Source: Bacteroidales bacterium (GTDB lineage Bacteria > Bacteroidota > Bacteroidia > Bacteroidales > Marinilabiliaceae). Taken from it: 38,093 nucleotides of DNA. A program made the translations under genes and the position numbers. Where the stretch lies: the NCBI GenBank assembly GCA_022768325.1, contig JALEMI010000041.1, positions 1-38,093 of the forward strand. The letters run 5' to 3'. Within the stretch, counting starts at the first letter, position 1; each line of letters opens with the position of its first letter. The notes under the pieces were generated by a model. It searched no databases. It was not told the DNA's origin and saw only the letters and a list, made by a program, of their open reading frames with translations. Of this stretch, positions 1 to 6,927 are shown piece by piece.

Positions 1-219
1 TACGTCATATATCGCCTTCCGCTCGCGGCTGGTGTCTCCAAGCTGCTCAGGGTTGATGTACTCGACGTCCTCGATCTGCTTGTCGTCCTCAAACTCCAGG
101 AAGGTGTTCAAGAAGCTGATGAGGATGTCCTTATTGGCCTCCGTCCCGAAGAGCTTCTTGAAGGCGAAGTCGGTGTACAGGTTTATGTATTTGCTTATCG
201 CTATCCCGCTTACACACAT
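1..219 (-). CDS. Rpn-family PD-(D/E)XK nuclease/transposase, N-terminal part
   Basis: Reading the minus strand from an ATG at 219, the frame stays open for 73 codons to the window edge, so the gene is cut at its C-terminus. An in-frame TAA lies five codons upstream of the ATG. The visible protein contains KYINLYTDFAFKKLFG, then TEANKDILISFLNTFL and an NPEQLGDTSRERKAIYDV-like stretch. This matches the start of the PD-(D/E)XK nuclease family transposases (Rpn, recombination-promoting nuclease) common in Bacteroidota: the TDFAFKxxFG motif, a helical segment, then the D of the nuclease core in 'R.AIYDV'. Family members are about 280-320 residues. They are thought to nick DNA and promote RecA-independent recombination, and they occur as dispersed multicopy genes. 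The rest of the nuclease core cannot be judged here, so activity is unknown. Confidence 0.85.
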   Translation of the reverse strand, partial: MCVSGIAISKYINLYTDFAFKKLFGTEANKDILISFLNTFLEFEDDKQIEDVEYINPEQLGDTSRERKAIYDV

Positions 220-245
220 GGCGTTAAGTGATTATGTGATATTCA

Positions 246-253
246 CAAAGATA
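246..253 (-). promoter_or_regulatory. Candidate Bacteroidota -7 element (TATCTTTG)
   Basis: On the minus strand the octamer TATCTTTG fits the Bacteroidota sigma-ABfr -7 consensus TAnnTTTG exactly and lies 26 bases before the transposase start at 219. The nearest upstream TTG (270-268) is only 14 bases away, shorter than the usual 19-21, so the -33 half is weak. Confidence 0.45.
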
Positions 254-392
254 CAGAAAATGATTATCAACTGAACCGGCAGATTGCATAACAGCCCCAA
301 GTCTCCCGCAGCTTACAATTCATAATCAAACACCACCCCGTTTTTTGCCGTCTTGCGAAAAAATCACTACTTTCGGATTTCATTTCATACAA

Positions 393-1727
393 ATGGCAGA
401 AGAGAAATTCAACTCAAGAATGGGGGCGGTCGCCGCAGCCGCAGGCTCAGCCGTTGGGCTCGGGAATATTTGGCGCTTCCCCTATATCGTCGGAGAAGAC
501 GGTGGTGCTGTGTTCCTCCTACTCTATGTTTTTTTCACTCTCGTAATCTCCATACCTGTCCTCATGACCGAGTTCTCGCTCGGCCGCATGACGAGTTTGC
601 CCGTAACTGCCGCTTTCAAGTCCCTCTGCCCTGGCGGCAAGTGGTATGCCGTAGGCCTCCTCGGCGTTCTGACGGCGTTCCTCATCATGTCCTATTATAA
701 TATTGTCTCGGGATGGACGCTCTACTATTCCGTAGCCTCCGTCGGCGGATGGCTCGATGGTCTAAATGAGGAGCAAATAACCCAATTCTTCACCAGCATA
801 TCCACCGACCCCGTCTCATGCGTCGTCTGGCTCATCCTCATCCTCGCCGCCACGGCGTTCATCGTGGCCAAGGGCGTATCTGGTGGCATCGAGCGATACA
901 GTAAGGTCCTCATGCCCCTCCTTTTCGTGCTCATCATTGTCATGCTCATCCGCTCCGTCACGCTCAGTGGAGCGAGCGAGGGCCTCTCTTTCTATCTAAA
1001 GCCCGATTTCTCCAAGATTACCCCAAAGACTGTTTTCGACGCTCTCGGCCAATCCTTTTTCTCCCTCAGCATCGGCATGGGCACCATGACCACCTACGGC
1101 GCCTATATCCTAAAGACGCAAAGCCTCTCGGGTCTCGCCGTCCGAGTCGCCGCAGTCGATTTCCTCGTCGCTTTCCTCTCAGGAGCTGTCATCTTCCCCT
1201 GCGTCTTCGCGTTCGGCATCAACCCGGGCCAAGGCCAAGGCCTCGTCTTCGTGACGCTCCCCAATATCTTCAATATGTTGCCCCTCGGGAGGCTCTTTTC
1301 CATCGCGTTCTTCTCCCTCCTCGTCGTCGCCGCGCTCACCTCTTCCATTTCGCTCCTTGAGGTCGTCGTGGCCTATGCCAAGACCTCTTTCCACATGGGG
1401 CGCCGCAAGGCCACCGTCATTGCCTCTGCCCTCACGCTCCTCTTCGGCGTGGCTTGTGCTTTCTCGCCAACGTTTTTCTCCTTCGTCGACAACGCTACGG
1501 CCAATATCATGATGCCCCTCGGTGCCTTCTTCATCGTCATTTTCGCAGGCTGGATTCTCCCAACCCAAAAACTCGACGACGAACTCAGTACCAATGGCGC
1601 AAAGTTCAAGCTCTTCCGCGTCTACCATTTCATCCTCAGGTACGTGGTCCCCATTGTCATCCTCATCATCTTCGCCAACGGCCTATACAGCTGGCTCGCC
1701 TATCTATGCCCCGTCTCCCGCGGCTGA
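393..1727 (+). CDS. Sodium-dependent transporter, NSS/SNF family
   Basis: A 444-residue integral membrane protein of the neurotransmitter:sodium symporter (SNF, LeuT-fold) family, predicted to import an amino acid or similar solute with Na+. The hallmark first helix is present at residues 9-40, with MGAVAAAAGSAVGLGNIWRF followed by PYIVGEDGGAVF; the unwound helix 1 in this segment carries Na+ and substrate ligands in the family. About eleven hydrophobic segments follow, ending in a C-terminal helix without a long tail. An upstream in-frame start at 345 would add 16 residues not typical of the family, so the ATG at 393 (MAEEKFNSR) is preferred. The 3' end overlaps the next gene by 22 bases, suggesting co-transcription. 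The substrate cannot be told from sequence alone. Confidence 0.9.
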   Translation: MAEEKFNSRMGAVAAAAGSAVGLGNIWRFPYIVGEDGGAVFLLLYVFFTLVISIPVLMTEFSLGRMTSLPVTAAFKSLCPGGKWYAVGLLGVLTAFLIMSYYNIVSGWTLYYSVASVGGWLDGLNEEQITQFFTSISTDPVSCVVWLILILAATAFIVAKGVSGGIERYSKVLMPLLFVLIIVMLIRSVTLSGASEGLSFYLKPDFSKITPKTVFDALGQSFFSLSIGMGTMTTYGAYILKTQSLSGLAVRVAAVDFLVAFLSGAVIFPCVFAFGINPGQGQGLVFVTLPNIFNMLPLGRLFSIAFFSLLVVAALTSSISLLEVVVAYAKTSFHMGRRKATVIASALTLLFGVACAFSPTFFSFVDNATANIMMPLGAFFIVIFAGWILPTQKLDDELSTNGAKFKLFRVYHFILRYVVPIVILIIFANGLYSWLAYLCPVSRG

Positions 1728-2794
1728 ACCGACGACTTTGGGACGGCTACACGGCTTTCGCCCTCATCACGTTCGTCGTCTTCCTCTATTTCCAGCTCCG
1801 CAATAGGGTCATCTTCCCATGCTTCCCATGGTTCGAGCCCTCCTCTCCCTACGCCGATTCCATCGTCCCACTATGGCGACGCCCCGATTCCCTTTTCGTC
1901 AATTACGATTCTCCCCACCATATCCGCCTCTTCGGCTTCACCCATTCTGAGGCCGCATGGATCATCTTTTTCCGCGACCGAGGCTGGACGTATGAGAATG
2001 TCCAGCAACTCGATTCCATGATTCCCCAAATCGACCACGACCATCTCGCCCTCGTCGCGTCATGCATCTCTTTCCGCCCACGCCAATACCGCGTGCGCCC
2101 TCGCCCCACTTACCCCGACGCGCCAAGTTTCGCTCCCCGTTCCCCGCGCATCCCTCTTTTCCTCGCCGATTCCCTCCAATTGACCCTCGCCGGCCTCTCT
2201 CCCACGGCATGGGATACCCTCGCGACATATCAGAGGAATTTCATTCTCGCCGGCTCTCTCCCCATCGATTCCCTCGTCAATTGCTCTCCCGCCGAGCTGG
2301 CCCTGCGCCTCAAAGCCCATGTCCGTGCCACGCGCCATGTCGCTGCGCCCTCCCTCCGCGATTCCGTCCCCCAATCCCCAACTCCCGACCCCGTAAATCT
2401 CAATTCCGCAACGCCCGAGCAGTTGTCCTCCCTCCCTGGCATCGGCGAGAAGACCGCCCAAAGAATCATCGAGTTCCGCCGCTCCCTCGGCGGCTTCGTC
2501 TCCCCCGACCAACTCGAAGGCCTCTGGCCCATTACGCCCGACAATTTCCAACGCATGAGGCCCTACCTGACCGTCGATTCCCAATCCGTCGCCAAGATTA
2601 ACGTCAATTCCTCAAACGACACCAAGATGCGGCGCCACCCCTATTTCCCGCCTCTCCTCGTGTCAAGAATTTGGCAACTCAAGATGCAAAACCCACGCAA
2701 ACGCCTCACCCGCGAAGATGTTGAGCACTGCGCCGAGGGCATCGAGCTGAGCCCCTTTTTCTGGCACTACGTGACCTACGAAAAGACCCGCTAA
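1706..2794 (+). CDS. Membrane-anchored helix-hairpin-helix protein
   Basis: A 362-residue protein beginning inside the end of the transporter gene. I chose the ATG at 1706 because it is the first one giving a short basic N-terminus (MPRLPRLNRRLWDGY) followed by a hydrophobic segment at about 16-30; longer in-frame extensions only translate the transporter gene out of frame. Residues 230-290 hold a ComEA-like HhH module: VNLNSATPEQLSSLPGIGEK then TAQRIIEFRR, with the GIGxxTAxxII hairpin. A second, degenerate repeat follows at about 298-355 (INVNSS... RKRLTREDVE). HhH modules bind DNA non-specifically; this Bacteroidota family resembles ComEA-type DNA receptors but has no proven role. The Pro-rich middle (130-225) is low complexity. 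A DNA-uptake role is inference. Confidence 0.8.
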   Translation: MPRLPRLNRRLWDGYTAFALITFVVFLYFQLRNRVIFPCFPWFEPSSPYADSIVPLWRRPDSLFVNYDSPHHIRLFGFTHSEAAWIIFFRDRGWTYENVQQLDSMIPQIDHDHLALVASCISFRPRQYRVRPRPTYPDAPSFAPRSPRIPLFLADSLQLTLAGLSPTAWDTLATYQRNFILAGSLPIDSLVNCSPAELALRLKAHVRATRHVAAPSLRDSVPQSPTPDPVNLNSATPEQLSSLPGIGEKTAQRIIEFRRSLGGFVSPDQLEGLWPITPDNFQRMRPYLTVDSQSVAKINVNSSNDTKMRRHPYFPPLLVSRIWQLKMQNPRKRLTREDVEHCAEGIELSPFFWHYVTYEKTR

Positions 2795-2809
2795 ATTTCT
2801 CCCATCTGC

Positions 2810-2840
2810 TTGCTTTTCACCCGATTATTTCGTTACTTTG
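2810..2840 (+). promoter_or_regulatory. Candidate promoter of rpsU
   Basis: TTG at 2810-2812 and TTACTTTG at 2833-2840 are separated by 20 bases. This is the Bacteroidota -33/-7 arrangement with one mismatch to TAnnTTTG, placed 43 bases before the rpsU ATG. Confidence 0.5.
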
Positions 2841-2883
2841 CGCCGTTTCAAAAACAAAAACATAATACCAAACAAAAAACGTA

Positions 2884-3078
2884 ATGATCGTAGTTCCCAT
2901 CAAGGAGGGCGAGAACATCGAGAGGGCCCTCAAAAAGTTCAAGAGGAAGTTTGAGAAAACCGGCATCATGCGTGAACTCCGTTCACGTCAGGCCTACACC
3001 AAGGACTCCGTCATCCGCCGCGAGAAGATGGCCAAGGCTATCTACGTCCAGAAGCTGCGCCGCGAGGAGGAGAACTAA
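2884..3078 (+). CDS. rpsU: 30S ribosomal protein bS21
   Basis: A 64-residue basic protein, MIVVPIKEGENIERALKKFK followed by RKFEKTGIMRELRSRQAYTK, which is bS21 over its full length. It sits on the 30S platform near the 3' end of 16S rRNA. In Bacteroidota structures bS21, with bS6 and bS18, sequesters the anti-SD sequence, which explains why SDs are rarely used. The A-rich leader has no SD, normal for the phylum although rpsU of some Flavobacteriia has one. The gene is followed by an unusual SD-like element (3147-3157) and then a terminator (3180-3214), so it is probably a monocistronic unit ahead of the recombinase and hpf. Confidence 0.97.
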   Translation: MIVVPIKEGENIERALKKFKRKFEKTGIMRELRSRQAYTKDSVIRREKMAKAIYVQKLRREEEN

Positions 3079-3146
3079 TCCAGATTCCGTCCTCACCCTA
3101 CGCCGACAACACGTCGGCACAAGCGTCAATTTCTTTATGACCAACT

Positions 3147-3157
3147 AAAGGAGGTGA
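3147..3157 (+). promoter_or_regulatory. Orphan anti-SD-complementary element in the rpsU 3' region
   Basis: AAAGGAGGTGA complements the 3' end of 16S rRNA (CACCUCCUUU) over at least 10 bases, yet no start codon lies at a usable distance. The next ATG (3189) is inside the terminator stem. It sits 68 bases after the rpsU stop, within the likely rpsU transcript. Confidence 0.5.
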
Positions 3158-3179
3158 GATTTACATATAAAGCTATCAC

Positions 3180-3221
3180 AAACGCGCCATGGCATCAACG
3201 CCATCGGCGCGTTTGACTTTT
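3180..3221 (+). terminator. Intrinsic terminator after rpsU
   Basis: An inverted repeat AAACGCGCC-ATGGC / GCCAT-C-GGCGCGTTT (3180-3193 with 3200-3214, one bulged base, loop ATCAAC) is followed by GACTTTT. It separates rpsU from the recombinase. Confidence 0.8.
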
Positions 3222-3249
3222 CCACCCTCCCCAATAAATCCACATCCCC

Positions 3250-4149
3250 ATGGATTCCACCATCCAAGAGTTCCTCGATTTCATGCTCTATCAGCGCCGG
3301 TCCTCACCCCTCACCATCAAGACCTACGCCACCGACCTGCGCCTCTTTTCGCAGTTCCTCGACGAGAACAGCCTCGGCTCGCCCGTCAATGCCACCTCCA
3401 AAATCGTCCGCCGATGGCTCGTCTCCCTCCTCGATGCCGGCGACCAGCCCCGCTCCGTCAACCGCAAGATCGCAACTCTCCGCAGCTATTTCCGCTACCT
3501 CTGCTCCGTCGGCAAGGTTAAGGTCAATCCCTGCCGAGCAATCGATGCCCTCAAGACGCCCCACAAGCTCCCTGTTTTCCTCCACGAGGACGAGGCCAAG
3601 CTCATGCTCGATTCCGCCAACTTCCCCGACGACTTCAAAGGCCAAAGGGACCGCACCATCATACAGACCCTCTACCTCACTGGCATCCGCGTCAGCGAGC
3701 TTATCGGCCTCACCATCCGAAGCATCGATTTCGCTCTCGATCAGCTCACAGTTCTCGGAAAAAGAAACAAACAGAGAATAATTCCACTCACTCCGACCCT
3801 AAAATCCATTTTAATTTCCTATCTTCATCTCAGAGAACAAGAGTTCGGAGAGGCTAAGCCCGACGACAGGCTCTTCCTTTCGCAAAAAGGCGATATGCCG
3901 CTCTACGAGCAAATGGTCTATCGCATCGTTGCTGCCCACATCGAGACCGTAGCCAACACAGCCATGAAAGGCCCTCACGTAATGCGGCACACTTTCGCTA
4001 CCGCGTTGCTCAACAACGGAGCCGACCTCATGGCCATCAAAGAACTTCTTGGTCACTCCAGCCTCGCTGCCACGCAAGTCTATGCACACAGCGACTTCGA
4101 ACAGTTAAACAAAATCTACAAACTGGCCCACCCAAGGGCCGACAACTAA
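3250..4149 (+). CDS. Tyrosine recombinase, XerC/XerD type
   Basis: A 299-residue site-specific recombinase. The N-terminal SAM-like core-binding domain covers about residues 1-100 (TIQEFLDFMLYQRRSSPLTI), and the catalytic domain about 105-295. The complete catalytic set is visible: Arg147 (LTGIRVSEL), Lys171 (LGKRNKQR), His243 and Arg246 (HVMRHTFAT), His269 (LLGHSS) and the nucleophile Tyr278 (QVYAHSD). Length and motifs fit housekeeping Xer enzymes, which resolve chromosome dimers at dif. The rpsU-xer-hpf order is typical of Bacteroidales, which also supports a housekeeping protein rather than an integron or phage integrase. XerC versus XerD cannot be decided here. The stop is two bases upstream of the hpf SD sequence, so the two genes are probably co-transcribed. 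Confidence 0.93.
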   Translation: MDSTIQEFLDFMLYQRRSSPLTIKTYATDLRLFSQFLDENSLGSPVNATSKIVRRWLVSLLDAGDQPRSVNRKIATLRSYFRYLCSVGKVKVNPCRAIDALKTPHKLPVFLHEDEAKLMLDSANFPDDFKGQRDRTIIQTLYLTGIRVSELIGLTIRSIDFALDQLTVLGKRNKQRIIPLTPTLKSILISYLHLREQEFGEAKPDDRLFLSQKGDMPLYEQMVYRIVAAHIETVANTAMKGPHVMRHTFATALLNNGADLMAIKELLGHSSLAATQVYAHSDFEQLNKIYKLAHPRADN

Positions 4150-4156
4150 AAGGAGG
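4150..4156 (+). promoter_or_regulatory. Strong Shine-Dalgarno sequence before hpf
   Basis: AAGGAGG lies 8 bases before the hpf ATG at 4165. No other protein gene checked in this window has a comparable SD, so this ribosome-binding site is exceptional for the phylum. Confidence 0.75.
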
Positions 4157-4164
4157 ATTCTACC

Positions 4165-4452
4165 ATGAAACTCACAGTCCAGTCTCTACACTTCGATGCA
4201 AGCCAGCAACTCAAGGATTTCGCAGATCAGAAAGTCGGCAAGCTCGACCGCTTCTTTGATGGCATCATCTCAGCTGAGGTAGTCCTCAGCCTCGACAAAG
4301 CTGAGAACACTGAAAACAAGGTCTCCAAAATCACGCTCGCCGTGCCAAACGACACCCTCGTAGCCGAAAAACAGTGCAAGTCTTTCGAGGAAGGCATCGA
4401 CCTCGCTTGCGAAGCGCTCCGTAAGCAACTCCTCAAATACAAAGAGAAATAA
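4165..4452 (+). CDS. hpf: Ribosome hibernation promoting factor, short form
   Basis: A 95-residue HPF/RaiA (YfiA-like) protein: MKLTVQSLHFDASQQLKDFA at the start, then helix and strands with KVGKLDRFFDGIISAEVVL, ending in a basic helix (RKQLLKYKEK). The family binds the decoding region of the 30S subunit during starvation and stops translation; short forms lack the C-terminal dimerisation domain of long HPF. The start is fixed by the SD at 4150-4156. The gene follows the recombinase with no terminator between, and a strong terminator lies downstream. Having an SD for a ribosome-inactivating factor, next to the gene of the protein that hides the anti-SD, suggests a translational link, which is my inference. 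Confidence 0.95.
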   Translation: MKLTVQSLHFDASQQLKDFADQKVGKLDRFFDGIISAEVVLSLDKAENTENKVSKITLAVPNDTLVAEKQCKSFEEGIDLACEALRKQLLKYKEK

Positions 4453-4502
4453 TTCCCCAACCTGAGGATCACGGCCACCAAAGGCCGTCAAACCCCACTA
4501 AG

Positions 4503-4538
4503 CCCCCGAAGCCAACACGGCTCCGGGGGTTCTTTTTT
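4503..4538 (+). terminator. Intrinsic terminator after hpf
   Basis: CCCCCG-A-AGCC pairs with GGCT-C-CGGGGG (4503-4513 with 4519-4529, loop AACAC, one mismatch), followed by TTCTTTTTT. Confidence 0.9.
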
Positions 4539-4540
4539 CT

Positions 4541-4846
4541 CGCGATTTCCCTCTCCCAGCCGCCCCGCTCCGTTTCCGCGTTTTTCTCCTGCGCCCTCCT
4601 TTTTTATGAAAATTCCCCCTCCCGCCCCAAAAAATCATGTCCCAATCCCTTCAAGAACGCATTTTCTTCACGCCAAGTGCCAAAATTTCACATCTTTCAG
4701 CCACTTCCTCGCTTTTCAAATCAAAAGAGAACTATTCAAAATAATTACGGTTTAATATTATTTATGCCTTTGTACTTCTTAATTCAAGCAAAATACGCTA
4801 AATTGCATTTGAAAATGAAAGTTGAGCCACAAAAAACACTTATATA
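4541..4846. other. Intergenic region before the ATP-grasp cluster
   Basis: About 300 bases without a credible gene. The first half is GC-rich; the second half becomes AT-rich, as expected of a promoter region. TGCCTTTG at 4765-4772 is one mismatch from the -7 consensus TAnnTTTG, but no TTG is found at the correct distance upstream, so I do not call a promoter firmly. Confidence 0.4.
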
Positions 4847-6181
4847 ATGACAGACGACTCCATATACGCGAGGTTGCTTTTACAAAAAGATGCCGTCAAC
4901 AAATGGATGGAGAGATGCGGCGTACGTTTCGGTATTTACAAGAACGGTACGTTCAAGGAGCAAATCTTCCCCTTTGACGCCATCCCAAGGGTTATCACCG
5001 CTGCCGATTGGCAGCACCTCTCACGAGGACTTGCGCAACGCGTCATGGCCCTAAATGCCTTCTTGAAAGATGTATACACTACCAGATCCATTGTCCGCGA
5101 CGGCGTCATCCCGGCAGATTTCATCTTCTCCTCAAAAGGCTATCTCCCTCAGTGCGAGGGCATCATACCCTCTGCCGATGTCTTCAGCCATATCTCTGGC
5201 ATCGACCTTGTCCAAGCCGACGACGGGACGTGGTACGTCCTCGAAGACAATTTGCGTGTCCCCTCCGGCGCGTCTTACCCTCTCATTGCGAGAGATCTGA
5301 CCCGCAAGGTCTCCCCCGAGACTTTCTCCGACACGCAGGTCCTCGATAACCGCGACTACCCCAACATCCTCCGCCGTGTCCTCGACGATGTCAATGTCTC
5401 AGCGGGCCTTGAGGTCGTCCTCACGCCAGGACGCTACAATTCCGCTTTCTTCGAACACTCCTACCTCGCCGAGAAGGCTGGTGTCGTGCTCGCCTTCCCC
5501 GACGATCTCTTTGTCGAGGATGACATCGTCTACTACAAGGGCCTCCTCAACAAGAAGGAGAGGGTAGGGGTCATCTACCGCCGTATCTCCGACGAGTACA
5601 TGGACCCCATGACTTTCGAGAAGTCCAGTCTCCTCGGCATTCCCAATGTCTTCTCCGCCTACCGCAAGGGCAATGTCGCCATCGTCAACGCCTTCGGCAA
5701 CGGTGTCGCCGACGATAAGGGTATCTACTATTTTTTCCCCAAAATGGTCAAGTACTACCTCGGCGAGGAGCCTATCCTCCGCAACGCCCCAACCTATCTC
5801 CCCATCTTCCCCGACGATTACAAGTACGTCATCGAGAATCTCCCCAAGCTCGTCATCAAGGATGTCGCAGAGGCCGGAGGCTATGGCGTAATGTTCGGCC
5901 GGGATATGTCTTCCGAAAGGCTCGCCGAGGTCCGCGCCATGATTAAGGCCGACCCAAGACGATGGATCGCCCAAGATGTCATCAATTTCATCGATCTCGA
6001 CATCATGGACGGCGATACAACCGTCAAGCGAAAGAGCGATTTCCGAGCCTTCGTCCTCTCGGGCAAGCAGACCGAGGTCTGGCCCAGTGGTCTCACACGC
6101 TTCACCCGCGACCCAAAGTCTTTCGTCGTAAACTCTTCACAAGGCGGCGGTTTCAAGGACACCTGGGTCCTCGCTAAGTAA
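4847..6181 (+). CDS. Circularly permuted type 2 ATP-grasp protein
   Basis: A 444-residue protein of the circularly permuted ATP-grasp family (formerly DUF404/DUF407, CP_ATPgrasp_2). Family motifs in order: SRGLAQRVMALNAFLKDVY (59-77), YVLEDNLRVPSGASY (130-144), the acidic RRISDEYMDP segment (245-254), NAFGNGVADDKGIYYFFPK (281-299) and the Lys/Gly-rich KDVAEAGGYGVMFG (338-351), which is likely to bind nucleotide. ATP-grasp enzymes form amide or peptide bonds through an acyl-phosphate. For this subfamily the substrates are unknown; genome studies of amidoligases proposed peptide-tag or small-peptide synthesis. It is somewhat shorter than many relatives (about 470-520). It is the first gene of a same-strand cluster with alpha-E, transglutaminase and two aspartoacylase-like genes, spaced 16-49 bases apart. 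Confidence 0.93.
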   Translation: MTDDSIYARLLLQKDAVNKWMERCGVRFGIYKNGTFKEQIFPFDAIPRVITAADWQHLSRGLAQRVMALNAFLKDVYTTRSIVRDGVIPADFIFSSKGYLPQCEGIIPSADVFSHISGIDLVQADDGTWYVLEDNLRVPSGASYPLIARDLTRKVSPETFSDTQVLDNRDYPNILRRVLDDVNVSAGLEVVLTPGRYNSAFFEHSYLAEKAGVVLAFPDDLFVEDDIVYYKGLLNKKERVGVIYRRISDEYMDPMTFEKSSLLGIPNVFSAYRKGNVAIVNAFGNGVADDKGIYYFFPKMVKYYLGEEPILRNAPTYLPIFPDDYKYVIENLPKLVIKDVAEAGGYGVMFGRDMSSERLAEVRAMIKADPRRWIAQDVINFIDLDIMDGDTTVKRKSDFRAFVLSGKQTEVWPSGLTRFTRDPKSFVVNSSQGGGFKDTWVLAK

Positions 6182-6230
6182 TTATCCGACAACTATCTGT
6201 TTATTAACCAACTTCCTAACCCACATTATC

Positions 6231-6911
6231 ATGAAATACCTCAATCTCGCAATCTCACCTGCCAAAGCTGATCGTCTCTACTGGCTCGGACGCTACGCCG
6301 AGAGGGCAATCCTCTCTCTCCACCTCCTGCGCCGCTACTGCAACGCCGACATCGATTCCGATTCCCACTCACCGCTCGAGACTTTCGCAACGCTCATGGG
6401 CGTTCCAACCGACGCCCTCGCAAATGGTAATTTCGTCAACGATTACCTCTATTCGACCGAAAACCCCTCTTCCGTGGCCTCAACTCTCGCCGCCGCTAAG
6501 AACAATGCCATGCTCGAACGCAACGACATCAAGACCGAGGTCCTCGCCTACATCGAGCTTGCCGTCAACACGCTCAATGCCGCCAAGGAGAACAACAGCG
6601 GCGTCTTCGAGCTTCAGCCCGTCTCCGACTATCTCCTCTCTTTCTGGGGCGCCGTCGGCGAGTATGTCCGCTCTCGCGCTGTCCGCAATATCCTCGCCAT
6701 CGGCCGCTGTGTCGAGAGGCTCGATATCATGATTCGCTTCGGCTACGATCCCGACAGGGTCTCCGCGGTCCTCGAGACGCTCGAGTCCATCGATGGTGCC
6801 GAACTCGCGCTTTGCGATCCAGAGACAATCTCTTTTCTTCGCGAGAAGTCCTTTCGCCCCGAGACTTCTTCTGAAGCGCTCGCAAAACTGAACACCCTCT
6901 TCGCGGCGTAA
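6231..6911 (+). CDS. Alpha-E domain protein (DUF403), short form
   Basis: A 226-residue, mostly helical protein. The N-terminus PAKADRLYWLGRYAERAILS (10-29) is the hallmark of the alpha-E domain, and SRAVRNILAIGRCVERLD (148-165) is the second conserved ArgGlu-containing helix pair. Alpha-E proteins nearly always sit beside circularly permuted ATP-grasp and transglutaminase genes, and no enzymatic activity is known; a scaffold or regulatory role has been suggested. Most family members are about 300 residues, so this one is compact, though nothing suggests truncation: the preceding gap is 49 bases and the following gene begins 16 bases after the stop. Its coupling with the ATP-grasp gene supports a joint complex, which is inference. 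Confidence 0.88.
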   Translation: MKYLNLAISPAKADRLYWLGRYAERAILSLHLLRRYCNADIDSDSHSPLETFATLMGVPTDALANGNFVNDYLYSTENPSSVASTLAAAKNNAMLERNDIKTEVLAYIELAVNTLNAAKENNSGVFELQPVSDYLLSFWGAVGEYVRSRAVRNILAIGRCVERLDIMIRFGYDPDRVSAVLETLESIDGAELALCDPETISFLREKSFRPETSSEALAKLNTLFAA

Positions 6912-6927
6912 AAACTCTTTCTCTGTC

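Noticed and set aside
3189..3521. Frame starting 32 bases after the rpsU-downstream SD-like element
   Set aside because: The ATG is inside the terminator stem, spacing is wrong for an SD, and the product is Pro/Arg/His-rich shadow sequence of the recombinase gene.
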